Below are positions 7,206 through 15,611 of a stretch of DNA of 64,000 nt, piece by piece. Every line of letters starts with the position of its first letter. The first letter of the stretch is position 1. Both the position numbers and the translations under genes were made by a program. Origin of the DNA: Lysobacter sp. yr284 (GTDB lineage Bacteria; Pseudomonadota; Gammaproteobacteria; Xanthomonadales; Xanthomonadaceae); NCBI RefSeq assembly GCF_900107375.1, contig NZ_FNPT01000010.1, positions 1 to 64,000 of the forward strand, written 5' to 3'. A model generated the notes under the pieces. It saw only the letters and a list, made by a program, of their open reading frames with translations. It ran no database searches and had not been told where the DNA came from.

Positions 7206-8423
7206 ATGCGAGTTCTGTTGTCCACCTTCGGTTCGCGCGGCGACGCCGAACCGCTGGCCGCCCTGGCCGCCGCGCTGCAGGCGCAAGGCGCGCAGGCGCG
7301 GGTCTGCGCCTCGCCCGACTTCGCCCAGCGCCTGGAGCAGGCCGGGGTCGAACTGTTCCCGGTCGGCCCGCCGGTGCGCGACTGGATCCGCGAGGTAATG
7401 GCCGATCCCACGCCCGACATCCCCGGCCGCGGCGCGCAGATCATGGCGATGTACCGCGACGCGCTGAGCGTCGCCATCGAAGGCTGCGACGCCGTACTCG
7501 CCACCGGCCTGTTCCCGTCCACTACCGCCGCGCAGATGCTGGCCGAACGCCACCGCCTGCCCTACGTCTACGCCGGCTACTGCCCGACCTACCTGCCCTC
7601 GGTGCACCACGCGCCGTTCCAGTTCCCGCACAGCCCGCCGCCACCGGCCGGGACCGGCAACCGCGAGCGCTGGGCGATCAACGCGCAGGCGATGCAGGAC
7701 ACCTTCGGCGACACCGCCAACCGCCATCGCGCCGAACTGGGCCTGCCGCCGACGCAGCACCTGCGCGACCGCGTCTTCACCGCCCTGCCCTGGCTCGCCA
7801 CCGACCCGGTGCTGAGCCCGCGGGCGCCGACCAGCCTGTGCGAGGTCGTGCAGACCGGCAACTGGATCCTGCCCGACGACCGCCCGCTCGCGCCGGACCT
7901 GTGCGCGTTTCTCGACGCCGGCGAGCCGCCGGCGTACGTCGGCTTCGGCAGCATGCCGCTGCATGCCTGGGGCGGGAGCGCCGCGCGTATCGCCATCGAG
8001 GCCGCGCGCGCGCAGGGCCGCCGCCTCGTCCTCGCCGGCGGCTGGGCCGGCCTGCTCCCGGTGGACGCCGGCGACGACTGCTACGCCGTCGGTGAGGTCA
8101 ACCAACAAGCGCTGTTCCCGCGCATGGCCGCGATCGTCCACCACGGCGGCGCCGGCACGACCATGGCCGCGACGCGCTCGGGAACGCCGCAGGCGATCGT
8201 GCCGCAGATCGCCGATCAGCCGTATTGGGCCGGGCGCGTCGCCGATTTGGGCATCGGCGTGGCGCATGCGGGCGCGGTCGCCAGCGTGGAATCGTTGAGC
8301 GCTGCGTTGGCGACAGCGCTGACGCCGCGGACGCGGGTGCGGGCCGAAGTAGTCGCCGGGATGGTGCGGGGGGATGGGGCGGCGGTGGCGGCGAGGCGGC
8401 TGATCGATCTGTTCTGCGGCTAA
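7206..8423 (+). CDS. GT1-family (UGT/MGT-like) glycosyltransferase
   Basis: This 405-aa cytoplasmic protein has the GT-B two-domain fold of bacterial GT1 enzymes that move a sugar from a nucleotide sugar to a small-molecule acceptor. The N-terminus is the typical MRVLLSTFGSRGDAEPLAAL opening. The donor-site signature is near residues 310-345 (VHHGGAGTTMAATRSGTPQA, then PQIADQPYWAGRVADLGIG). A GGAG site about 9 nt upstream supports the ATG at 7206. Related enzymes glycosylate macrolides, glycopeptides, carotenoids or sterols; the acceptor is not readable here and no biosynthetic cluster is adjacent. It is convergent with the effector gene and separated from it by a hairpin. Confidence 0.88.
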   Translation: MRVLLSTFGSRGDAEPLAALAAALQAQGAQARVCASPDFAQRLEQAGVELFPVGPPVRDWIREVMADPTPDIPGRGAQIMAMYRDALSVAIEGCDAVLATGLFPSTTAAQMLAERHRLPYVYAGYCPTYLPSVHHAPFQFPHSPPPPAGTGNRERWAINAQAMQDTFGDTANRHRAELGLPPTQHLRDRVFTALPWLATDPVLSPRAPTSLCEVVQTGNWILPDDRPLAPDLCAFLDAGEPPAYVGFGSMPLHAWGGSAARIAIEAARAQGRRLVLAGGWAGLLPVDAGDDCYAVGEVNQQALFPRMAAIVHHGGAGTTMAATRSGTPQAIVPQIADQPYWAGRVADLGIGVAHAGAVASVESLSAALATALTPRTRVRAEVVAGMVRGDGAAVAARRLIDLFCG

Positions 8424-8428
8424 GCGCA

Positions 8429-8471
8429 AAACACGCAGCGCGCGCCGGAAATCCCGCCGTGCGCTGCGTTT
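8429..8471. terminator. Bidirectional terminator-like hairpin between convergent genes
   Basis: The arms ACGCAGCGC and GCGCTGCGT form a 9-bp perfect stem between the convergent glycosyltransferase and effector genes. A TTT follows the stem on the plus strand and a TTTT on the minus strand, so it could serve both directions. The loop is long (about 19 nt). Confidence 0.55.
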
Positions 8472-8491
8472 CGATCAGGCAAGTTCGCCGG

Positions 8492-9898
8492 CTAGATCGA
8501 CCGACCCGGGCTGTTCTGAACGAACAGCGCCTCGCGCTCTTGATCCCGAGCCATGCGCTGATGATCCAGGGCCTGCGCCTGTTGCACGGTCTCCTGCAAC
8601 TGCGGCGCCGGCTTCGTGGTGTCGACCATCGCATGAAACCCGGGCGTCGTTCCGCCCACGCACAGACGTTCGCCCGTCACGGCGACGAGGCCGACCTTGT
8701 CGGCGCTGTCGATACCGGCCTGCTTGCCCGCCAACATCGCACTCGCGACGACGTCATCGGATACATGCGTGGGCGCTTCGGACCGGATCCTGTCGAACAA
8801 CAGCCGATCCGCTGGCGAAAGCTCGGCCAGCGGCTGCGACTCTTCCGTCGCCGGAGCCCGCAGCGCGTGTCGATTGACCGGTTCCGGCAGCGGATCGCTC
8901 AATCCGGGACGATGATCCGGATGCCCGGGATGTCCCGGCGCCGTGGGCGCCTCGGGACGCGCAGCCGGCATCGGGCGATGCGGCTCAAAATGATCCTGCC
9001 GATCGGCCGGCCGCTCGGCCTGCGGCGGCGCCATGCGCAACGTCGCCGGGTCGATGTTGCCGGTCTGCGCGACGCCATGGTCGCGCTGAAAATCGAGCAA
9101 TGCTCCTTGCATGCCCAAGCGATAAACGCCGTCCTGATCGAGCGGCCGCCCGCCGGACGATCGATAGCCCTCCGCAGCCATCGCCCGCTGCAGGTCGCCA
9201 ATCCGCTCGCTCGACTGCCCCAGCCGCATCGTGCCGTCGTCCGCGGCGGGCTGGGACTGCACGCCCTGCCGCCACTGCGCCTGTACCGGAAGGCGGCCGC
9301 TGGCCAAGTCGTTCACATAGCCTTCGAGCTGCGGCCGATAGCGCGTGTCCATCTCGACATGAACATGTTTGCCGGCGCCCCTTGGCAAGCCCAGCGCGTT
9401 CTGGGTTCCCAACGATTGGCCATAGGCGACGAACGAATCCGCATCAACGGCAATCGGACCAAGATGCCGGACCCTGGCAATGACCTCGCCGTCTTTTCGG
9501 TCCGATATTTCGACCAGCCCGTTCCTGTCGTCGCGTCTGCTGACATACCCGGCGACCGGAGACGGAACATCCACCGCCCGGGTTGCCGTCGAACTGGAGT
9601 CCGGCCTGTCCTCGAGGATGAAGTCCTTGATCAACAACACCTGATCCGGCTTGAGCGAACGGTACTCGTCCGTTCGAAGCATCTCCACCTCTTGAAATGC
9701 GCCGTCGATGAACGCATGCGAGCGACGCTCCGGACGCTCGACGCCCCGCAGGCCGCCGTCGACCATGCGCGCGCCGAAGTTCGCCAAGGGGTGATGCGTA
9801 ACAAGATCGTCGTAAGCCGCTACGGCGGTGTTTCGCTCGCCGGCCTCATCGAAGTTGTACTGCGTGACCTGGTAATGCCTCGGCGCTTCCCTGCCCAT
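8492..9898 (-). CDS. XVIPCD-type T4SS effector, predicted peptidoglycan hydrolase
   Basis: This 468-aa protein has no signal peptide. Residues about 55-185 look like a diverged LytM/M23 metallopeptidase: an H-x-x-x-D pair in SHAFID (H61, D65), a barrel-like stretch VPSPVAGYV to YGQSLGTQ, H145 in VRHLG, and the paired histidines of GKHVHVEMD (H178, H180). Residues about 225-290 resemble a peptidoglycan-binding domain (IGDLQRAMAAEGY, DGVYRLGMQGALLDFQRDHG). Residues about 325-468 match the XVIPCD pattern, the C-terminal signal read by VirD4 of the Xanthomonadales antibacterial T4SS: PLAELSPADRLLFDRIRSE, VGLVAVTGERLCVGG, and a Gln-rich tail (LQETVQQAQALDHQ). It starts 3 nt after a lipoprotein gene read as its immunity gene. 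The family is confident from pattern; the peptidase activity is inferred. Confidence 0.85.
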   Translation of the reverse strand: MGREAPRHYQVTQYNFDEAGERNTAVAAYDDLVTHHPLANFGARMVDGGLRGVERPERRSHAFIDGAFQEVEMLRTDEYRSLKPDQVLLIKDFILEDRPDSSSTATRAVDVPSPVAGYVSRRDDRNGLVEISDRKDGEVIARVRHLGPIAVDADSFVAYGQSLGTQNALGLPRGAGKHVHVEMDTRYRPQLEGYVNDLASGRLPVQAQWRQGVQSQPAADDGTMRLGQSSERIGDLQRAMAAEGYRSSGGRPLDQDGVYRLGMQGALLDFQRDHGVAQTGNIDPATLRMAPPQAERPADRQDHFEPHRPMPAARPEAPTAPGHPGHPDHRPGLSDPLPEPVNRHALRAPATEESQPLAELSPADRLLFDRIRSEAPTHVSDDVVASAMLAGKQAGIDSADKVGLVAVTGERLCVGGTTPGFHAMVDTTKPAPQLQETVQQAQALDHQRMARDQEREALFVQNSPGRSI

Positions 9899-9901
9899 GA
9901 A

Positions 9902-10399
9902 TCACTCCGTGCGTTCCTTGCACTTGACATAGACCGCCTGGTAGTCGCCATCCTGCTCGACCAGCCTGTCGCCCTCCACGGTAAAGGAGTGTTTCATCAT
10001 CTCCTTCTGCGTCCCCAAGTGATTCTCTACGGAGACAATGCGCCACGAGTTCTTCTTGGCAGGGTCTGCCTCTACGCTTATCGGCGCGTACGTGGATTCG
10101 TAGGATTCGATTGCGTCGGCCTTGACGATGAATCTCCCGTCAGAATCAGGACTCAACGGCAGAAAGCATGGCCGAAACAGGGGATCCAGTCGCCATGTCC
10201 CGCGTAGCGCTGCGGGATACGTCACCGCCTTCACCGCTACCGATCGATGTTCGCTCCCGCGAGCGACGGCTGCCGCGCTTCGCTCGGCATCGGCCTTCCC
10301 TTCCGACCGAGAAGCGCGCGCCCCCGCCTGCGTCGCAGTACACGACGCCATGCACGCCACAACCAGGAAGGTGGAACAAAACGAAGCAAAACAGTTCAT
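9902..10399 (-). CDS. Lipoprotein, predicted immunity protein for the XVIPCD effector
   Basis: This 165-aa protein has a short N-terminal leader with a cysteine-containing lipobox (FLVVAC, or MASC five residues on), so it should be a periplasm-facing lipoprotein. The body (about residues 55-165) is a small beta-rich domain: ALRGTWRLDPLFRPC, GRFIVKADAIESYESTYAP, SFTVEGDRLVEQDGDYQAVY. Its stop codon lies 3 nt before the effector's ATG, so both are made from one message. In known X-T4SS pairs the immunity protein is a periplasmic lipoprotein encoded directly before the effector, which this matches. The start at 10399 is the Met before the leader; its ribosome site is weak. No direct homology to a named immunity family is recognised. 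Confidence 0.75.
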   Translation of the reverse strand: MNCFASFCSTFLVVACMASCTATQAGARASRSEGKADAERSAAAVARGSEHRSVAVKAVTYPAALRGTWRLDPLFRPCFLPLSPDSDGRFIVKADAIESYESTYAPISVEADPAKKNSWRIVSVENHLGTQKEMMKHSFTVEGDRLVEQDGDYQAVYVKCKERTE

Positions 10400-10711
10400 C
10401 GCGACATCCGTTGAAACATCGAGCCGCCGGCCGTTCAGAAGACGCGTTCGCACGGCGCCCCGCATGCCCGTCATCGCCGCACTCCAAACCGATGATGCGT
10501 TACGGCTCGACGCCGACACACTCGCATCCAACCGTGCCGCAGACGAGCTTATTGCACAAGCCTGTAGCCAGCCAAAGCGCTATGGACTGCACTTTTCAAT
10601 AAAGAAAATCGAGCGATTGATGTATTTTTGGTGAGTCGACAACGCCATTCGACATCAAGGCATGTCGCACACGAAGAATCCGCCGGGCGGAACATCGCCG
10701 CCGCCTGCGGA
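10400..10711. other. Intergenic region, lower GC
   Basis: These 312 bp between the putative immunity gene and the protease gene are visibly less GC-rich than their surroundings (for example TCAATAAAGAAAATCGAG near 10597). They should contain the promoter of the effector pair on the minus strand. No gene, hairpin or dispersed repeat is recognised. Confidence 0.45.
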
Positions 10712-11578
10712 TCAGCGCGATCGCCGAGAACCAGCGACCTCAGGCTTCGCGTCCGCCGCAGCGGACATGGTTCGGTCGATCCATCCCACATACCGGCTCA
10801 CCCGCACATTGCAGCTCGAATGGCCGTACTGCCCAGGGCGCGTAGTGCGCACATCCCCTTGGACGATCTTCCACGACGCCAACCCGGCCAGACGCCAGCG
10901 TCCGAGACCGCGCATCAACACCGGCCCACCGCTGTCGCCATTGCCGGCCATGCCTTCCAACGGCAATGCCGCGGGCGGGCGGTCGAAGGTGTAGCAGAGC
11001 CAGCGCGCGTCGGCGCGGTCGATGCGGTTGCGGGCGCGGCGCAGTTCGGTGCGGTGCGATCCGTCGAGATCGTGTCCGCGCGCGCCGGTGCCGGTGGCGC
11101 CCTTGCCGAGGATCTCGACCGTCTTGCCGAGTTCGCCCTGCCCTCGGTACAGCGCGACCGGTGCCACATCGACGACCGGCTCGGCCAGCTTCACCAGGGC
11201 GACGTCGTCGGACGCGGACAGGAACGCCACGATCTCGTTGCCGTCGCCGTTGGCCAGCGCCCGGTCGACCAACGCTTGCGGCAACCGCTTGAATCCGGGA
11301 TGCAGCACGACGCGCTCGACCCGCCGGGGCGTGCCGGCGATGACGACCCGATCCACGTGTTCCTGCCACGACACCGCGTGCGCCGCGGTCAGCACCCATT
11401 GCGGCGCAATCAGCACGCCGTGGCCTTCGCCGGGCAGATCTGCCAGGGCCGCCAAATGGGTTGCCGCGACGCGATACTCGGCATCGCCGGTGTCGTCGCG
11501 GATCGTAATCGCGTCGGCCCTGCAGAACACAACCAGAAGCAACAGGGCGATGGGAACTGAAAGCGACCGCACCATCAT
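10712..11578 (-). CDS. Secreted trypsin-like serine protease (S1 family)
   Basis: This 288-aa protein has a signal peptide (about residues 5-22) and the chymotrypsin-fold triad: His in WVLTAAHAV (about residue 67), Asp in ASDDVALVKL and Ser in GNGDSGGPVLM. Cysteines in WLCYTF and HSSCNV may pair. It should cleave proteins outside the cytoplasm; specificity is not readable. Its ATG overlaps the stop of the upstream gene (ATGA, 11575-11578), so the two are translationally coupled. No pro-domain or C-terminal extension is seen, unlike alpha-lytic-type proteases. Confidence 0.88.
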   Translation of the reverse strand: MMVRSLSVPIALLLLVVFCRADAITIRDDTGDAEYRVAATHLAALADLPGEGHGVLIAPQWVLTAAHAVSWQEHVDRVVIAGTPRRVERVVLHPGFKRLPQALVDRALANGDGNEIVAFLSASDDVALVKLAEPVVDVAPVALYRGQGELGKTVEILGKGATGTGARGHDLDGSHRTELRRARNRIDRADARWLCYTFDRPPAALPLEGMAGNGDSGGPVLMRGLGRWRLAGLASWKIVQGDVRTTRPGQYGHSSCNVRVSRYVGWIDRTMSAAADAKPEVAGSRRSR

Positions 11579-11973
11579 GGAGTCTTGGCCCTAGCCTTCG
11601 GCGCCTCGCGGCCCAGCAACTCGAATTCGCCCAGATACCCGACCAGGCCAACGCCATCGGCCATCCGCGCTCCGACGAACTTCCGGCCGCCAAGCTCTTC
11701 GGCCTGGACAACGATCACCGGTACCCGTTTGTCGCCGTCGCGATGGTAGGCGTACTGGGGAATGAGCAACGGCAGCGGCTTGCTGACCGGCACCGCCCCA
11801 TGGGCCAGCGCGAATTCCGCCCGGCCCGCCTGGACGTCGGCGGGAGTCGCCGCACGGCCGGTAGTGAAACCGGAGGTGGGCAAGCGAGGCCACATCGCCT
11901 GCGCGGATGCGGTCCCGATACCGATGGACAGCGCCAGACCGAGCGCAGCCGCGGCCAATCCCTTAGCTCTCAC
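11575..11973 (-). CDS. Secreted hypothetical protein coupled to the S1 protease
   Basis: This 132-aa protein begins with GTG and has a signal peptide (about residues 1-25, ending ASAQA). The mature part has a short Pro-rich segment (PLPLLIPQYAY) and a beta-like core (RVPVIVVQAEELGGRKFVGA). A GGAA purine stretch precedes the GTG. The 4-nt overlap with the protease gene points to joint function, for example as an inhibitor, chaperone or substrate. That is inference; no family is recognised. Confidence 0.65.
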   Translation of the reverse strand: MRAKGLAAAALGLALSIGIGTASAQAMWPRLPTSGFTTGRAATPADVQAGRAEFALAHGAVPVSKPLPLLIPQYAYHRDGDKRVPVIVVQAEELGGRKFVGARMADGVGLVGYLGEFELLGREAPKARAKTP

Positions 11974-12395
11974 CGGAATGTTCCTTGCTCTTGGGCAGCC
12001 GCGACTGTACTCGAAACCGGGGCTCGATCCGCGCAGCGCTTCCGCTTACTGCCGCAAACGGGTGTCGAATCCGCACAGCGACTCGCTCAAGCATGCGCGC
12101 CCACGAGACGCGGGCGAGTGGCGCGGCATCACTTCGCGCACCGATGGCGAAGCAAGATCGGCGACCCCACGCATTCGCGCATCGCCAACCTCCAGTTCCA
12201 GACGGCACAAGAATCGCATAGCGCTGGTGACATGGATGCAAGGTCTTCTGGCGAAATGAGATAGAGAACATCCCGAGCCATTGACGGAAAGCGCCGCCTC
12301 GCGGACATTGGCGACCGGAGCCTCGGAACTCCCGTACAGCGCACCGCCGTCGACGAAGCGATGGCCGCACCTTCGCCCGCCTGGGAGTTCCGTCT
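11974..12395. other. Intergenic region without a recognised gene
   Basis: These 422 bp lie between the divergent protease operon and the small gene at 12396. Reading frames cross it on both strands but none has start context or protein-like composition. It should carry the promoter of the protease operon. A GGAG at about 12383-12387 serves the next gene. Confidence 0.45.
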
Positions 12396-12629
12396 ATGTC
12401 CCGCAAGTCCTCCGCGTCGTCCGCATTTCGACTGTCCGTCGACGCCTATGAAGCGCTCCACGCGCTTCACGACGAGATGCTGCGCGTCGCCGATACCATC
12501 GATTCCGCAGCATCGCTGCCGTTGGGCCCGAGCAAAGCCGAGCAAGCGCGTCGCCGGGCCCTTGCCTCTGTGTTTCGCATCTGGGCCAGTCAAGTGCGAA
12601 TCGGCCTGGACAACGTCCGGTCTGATTGA
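12396..12629 (+). CDS. Small hypothetical protein, 77 aa
   Basis: This is a predicted soluble, helical cytoplasmic protein (FRLSVDAYEALHALHDEMLR, then SKAEQARRRALASVFRIWAS). It starts 9 nt after a GGAG site. No family is recognised. The 21-bp palindromic repeat array begins about 30 bp after its stop. Confidence 0.6.
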   Translation: MSRKSSASSAFRLSVDAYEALHALHDEMLRVADTIDSAASLPLGPSKAEQARRRALASVFRIWASQVRIGLDNVRSD

Positions 12630-12661
12630 GCTACCCGAACGGCGGGCGGGACCGGGTTTTC

Positions 12662-13172
12662 AGGCCGCAAGCATGTGCGTCGGCGCAAGGCTTTCTGGTT
12701 CGCGCGCGAGACAATTTGCACCAGCCGCGAAGCTTTTCGCTTTGCGCGCGAGCTATTACGGTTCGCGCTCCGACCGAATCCGCCCGGCATCGGACTTCAC
12801 CGGCCCAGCCGCAAGACTCAGCAGCTCGCGCGCAAGCCTTTTTCCTCCAGCCACGCACCAATTTGGTTCAACGCCAACACCGAACGGGTTGCGCACAAGC
12901 CGATGAACGTTGCGCGCAAGCCGTCGCGGCTTGCGCGTGGGGCGAAATTCCTCGCCGAATCAGGCCCGGATCGTTTTCGACGAGGCTTTTCGGCCCGAAT
13001 GCTAGCCATCGCGGCTTGCGCGCAAGCCACATCGCCTTGCGCGCAAGCCTCGCCCGCCTCGGCGTCGCCCCAATTTGGGGCGACGCCGGGACCTTTTGCG
13101 TTGCGGTCGGACCTGCCGCGCTTGCGCGCAAGCCCGCATGGGTTGCGCGCGACGCCGTAGCGCTTGCGCGCC
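12662..13172. repeat. Array of 21-bp-period repeats with a palindromic GGCTTGCGCGCAAGCC core
   Basis: About fifteen degenerate copies of a (C/G)TTGCGCGCAAGCC unit lie between the gene at 12396 and the one ending at 13198. Best copies start near 12826, 12888, 12909, 13015, 13036, 13119 and 13140, and neighbours are 21 bp apart. At 13013-13028 the core is a perfect 16-bp palindrome. Because 21 is a multiple of three, heptapeptide-like repeats appear in several frames on both strands. These frames lack ribosome sites and change register, so they are treated as shadows. Not seen elsewhere in the window. Confidence 0.75.
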
Positions 13173-13197
13173 GCTCTGCCCGGGCCGGACGCCGGCC

Positions 13198-14619
13198 TCA
13201 ATCCGCGTCGCGATCCACCCGCGGCAGCGGCGGCGCGTCGCTCAGGTCCACCGGTGCGGCAGCGCGCACGCCGCGCGAGTTGGGCACGGACTCGGCGACC
13301 ACCGGCGGCTGGCTGCGCAGGTGCTGGTAGTAGTTGCGGATGCCGCCGGTCACTTGCAACGAATAATCGGTGGTCATGAACCGATCGCCGTCCTGCGTCT
13401 CCAGGTGCGCCCCGTCCGCGATCGGCTTGAAGAACTCGTCGAACTTGTCCATCGGGAAGTCGCTGGGCTTGTTCGCGCTGAACACCGCCATCGCCATCGG
13501 CCGGCCGCGGTTGACCGGGTCGGCGGCGTTGGCGAAGGTGCCGGCGCGGCCGTGGCAGGACACGCACGAGGAGATCGGGCTGTCGATCGGCCCGTTGACC
13601 CGGCCGCCGAGGCCGTGGTGGCGCACGTAGGCGCGGTTGCCGTAGTCCCAGCCGGGTTGTTCGACCAAAAAGCCGTTGATGCGCGACTGGGTCAGCGCGG
13701 TGTTGACGAACACGCCGTTGCGCTGGGCGTCGGTGCGCACCGCTTGGTCGTCGCCCCAGATCAGGCCGACCGGGCTCATGCGGTCCCACACGGTCTTGCC
13801 CGGCGAGCCGCCGTCGTAGACGAAGGTGCCGAACACCCAGCCGCTGCTGCGCGCCAGGCGCGGGTCCTTCACCGCCACGTCGAGCTGCAGCAGGCGCATT
13901 TCCTTGTCCACGCGCGGCTTGTTGTAGTTGGTGTCGGGATAGATGTTGGCGGTCCAGACCTTGCCGTTGGCCAGGTACGGCACTTGTTCGACCGGGGCGT
14001 CGGTGAACAGCAATTTGCAGGCCACGGTGTTGGGCGGGAAGGTGGACTTGGCCGGGTCCGGGCGGCCGTCGGCGGTCAGCCAGACCTTGCCCAGGCCGAC
14101 GCCGCCGCGGTCGTTGTAGAAGCCCACCGCCCAGTTCTGGCCGCGCCCGGTCTGCTTGCTGTGCAGTTCGAACGGGCGCGACATGCGCTCGCGGGTCATG
14201 CCGCGGCGGTACTCGCGGCCGCCGCCGAACTGGCTGCCGTCGTCGTGCAGCCACGGCGCGTGGTACCACTTGCGCACCGGGTTGTCCTGGACGCGAAAGT
14301 CGACGTCGACATTGCCTTCCAGGCAGTAGTTCAGCACCGCGCGCAGGTATTCGTTGGGGAAGGCCTTGAAGTCGATGGTTTCCCACGGGAACGTCTGTCT
14401 GACGTAGTCCTTGGGGAAGTCCTGGCTGAGCTGGAACACCTGCGCCGGCGGCGTGCCCGGCGGCGGCGGGTAGCGCGGGTCGTAGCTGGGGAAGCGCGGC
14501 GCGGCGGCGGCGGCGGTGGGTGCCGGCGCGGCGGTGGCGCTGCGTTCCTGCGAGACCGCCGCAGCGGCGACGCAGCCGATCGCGGCCGCAACGGCGGCCG
14601 ATGTCCATATGGTTTTCAT
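13198..14619 (-). CDS. Exported mono-heme cytochrome-like protein of unknown function
   Basis: This 473-aa protein has a signal peptide (about residues 1-22), a Pro/Ala-rich linker (about 27-60) and a large globular domain. One c-type heme motif is near the C-terminal third (C352-V-S-C-H356). No second CxxCH is seen and the domain is not a standard small cytochrome c fold. An AGGGGCGAG site precedes the Met at 14619. It may be a periplasmic redox enzyme or electron carrier with a single covalent heme, but the catalytic domain is not one I recognise. It is 150 bp from the DUF4189-like gene on the same strand. Confidence 0.75.
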   Translation of the reverse strand: MKTIWTSAAVAAAIGCVAAAAVSQERSATAAPAPTAAAAAPRFPSYDPRYPPPPGTPPAQVFQLSQDFPKDYVRQTFPWETIDFKAFPNEYLRAVLNYCLEGNVDVDFRVQDNPVRKWYHAPWLHDDGSQFGGGREYRRGMTRERMSRPFELHSKQTGRGQNWAVGFYNDRGGVGLGKVWLTADGRPDPAKSTFPPNTVACKLLFTDAPVEQVPYLANGKVWTANIYPDTNYNKPRVDKEMRLLQLDVAVKDPRLARSSGWVFGTFVYDGGSPGKTVWDRMSPVGLIWGDDQAVRTDAQRNGVFVNTALTQSRINGFLVEQPGWDYGNRAYVRHHGLGGRVNGPIDSPISSCVSCHGRAGTFANAADPVNRGRPMAMAVFSANKPSDFPMDKFDEFFKPIADGAHLETQDGDRFMTTDYSLQVTGGIRNYYQHLRSQPPVVAESVPNSRGVRAAAPVDLSDAPPLPRVDRDAD

Positions 14620-14769
14620 GACTCGCCCCTGTTCGGTTTCCCATCCAAACGCAAAGGACGCGTCTACCGGGACAGCCGACGCCGCGCGTTCGTGCACGCC
14701 GGCCCTCAGCCAGGCAGCGGCCGGGGCAGCGTGGCCGGCGCCGGCGCCGTTGCGCGTTGCGGCCTGGGC

Positions 14770-15438
14770 TCAGCGATTCCCGCGGGCGAGCTCGGCCGAC
14801 AACTCGCGGGTCATGGCGTCGATTTCCGCCGCGATCTGCTCGGGCGTGCGCCCGTTGTCGTTGCCGACATAGTCGCCCTCGCCGTAGCCCAGTCCGGAGC
14901 ACAGCGGCAAGCGCCACAGGCGGCACTCGCCGGCCTTGTCGGCGCGCGTGCATTCGGCCATCGCCGCGCGCGCGGCCACGCGCGGGATCGGGTCCAGTCC
15001 GCGATAGGTCTTGCGCGCCGCGTCGATCGCGATCGACTGGCACTGGTCCACGAACGAACCGAGCACGACGCAGGTCTGGCCGGTCTGCTCGCGGCAGAAG
15101 TTCAGCGCCAGCGTGGCGGCGGCATCGACGTCGAGCGAGTAATTGGACGAATACAGCTGCGTGCGCGCCGGGTCGGTCACGTGCACGCCGTAGTACCGGG
15201 GGCGCGGCAACGACGGCATCATGGTGATCTGCGGCATCGGCGTCGGCGCGGCCTGTCGCGGCTGCGCACGCGGCGGCGGGTTGAGCCCATAGCCGGGCGT
15301 GGGCACGCAGGTCGGACCGGGCGCCTGGCCGATGGGGCTTAAGCCGTCGGGGCAGCCCTGCTCGGCGGCCGCGTGCGGCGCGGCCAGCGCCGAAGCCAGC
15401 AGGAACAGGCCGGCGATGCGGCGTGCGTGCTTCGACAT
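14770..15438 (-). CDS. Secreted DUF4189-like protein
   Basis: This 222-aa protein has a signal peptide (about residues 1-26), a Pro-rich linker (about 40-75) and a domain with the DUF4189 pattern: repeated Ala-rich helices ending in cysteines (AAATLALNFCREQTGQTC, VVLGSFVDQCQSIAI). Cysteines also occur in MAECTRADKAGECRLWRLPLC. DUF4189 proteins are small exported proteins of unknown role. The start at 15438 is the Met directly before the signal sequence; the open frame continues upstream but reads as repetitive shadow sequence. Confidence 0.75.
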   Translation of the reverse strand: MSKHARRIAGLFLLASALAAPHAAAEQGCPDGLSPIGQAPGPTCVPTPGYGLNPPPRAQPRQAAPTPMPQITMMPSLPRPRYYGVHVTDPARTQLYSSNYSLDVDAAATLALNFCREQTGQTCVVLGSFVDQCQSIAIDAARKTYRGLDPIPRVAARAAMAECTRADKAGECRLWRLPLCSGLGYGEGDYVGNDNGRTPEQIAAEIDAMTRELSAELARGNR

Positions 15439-15611
15439 CCGATTGCCCTCGAACGGTCCATGGCGTTGCGCCTGGGCGGATGATAGCGCGCGGCCAGGCC
15501 GGCGGACGGCGCGCCGCGGGCCCCGTCCCGGCCGCCGTCGCGCAGCGTCTTCGCAACCGCCCCGCCTTGAGCGAGGATGTCGCCTTCGCGACCGAAGGAA
15601 CGCCGCCCGCC

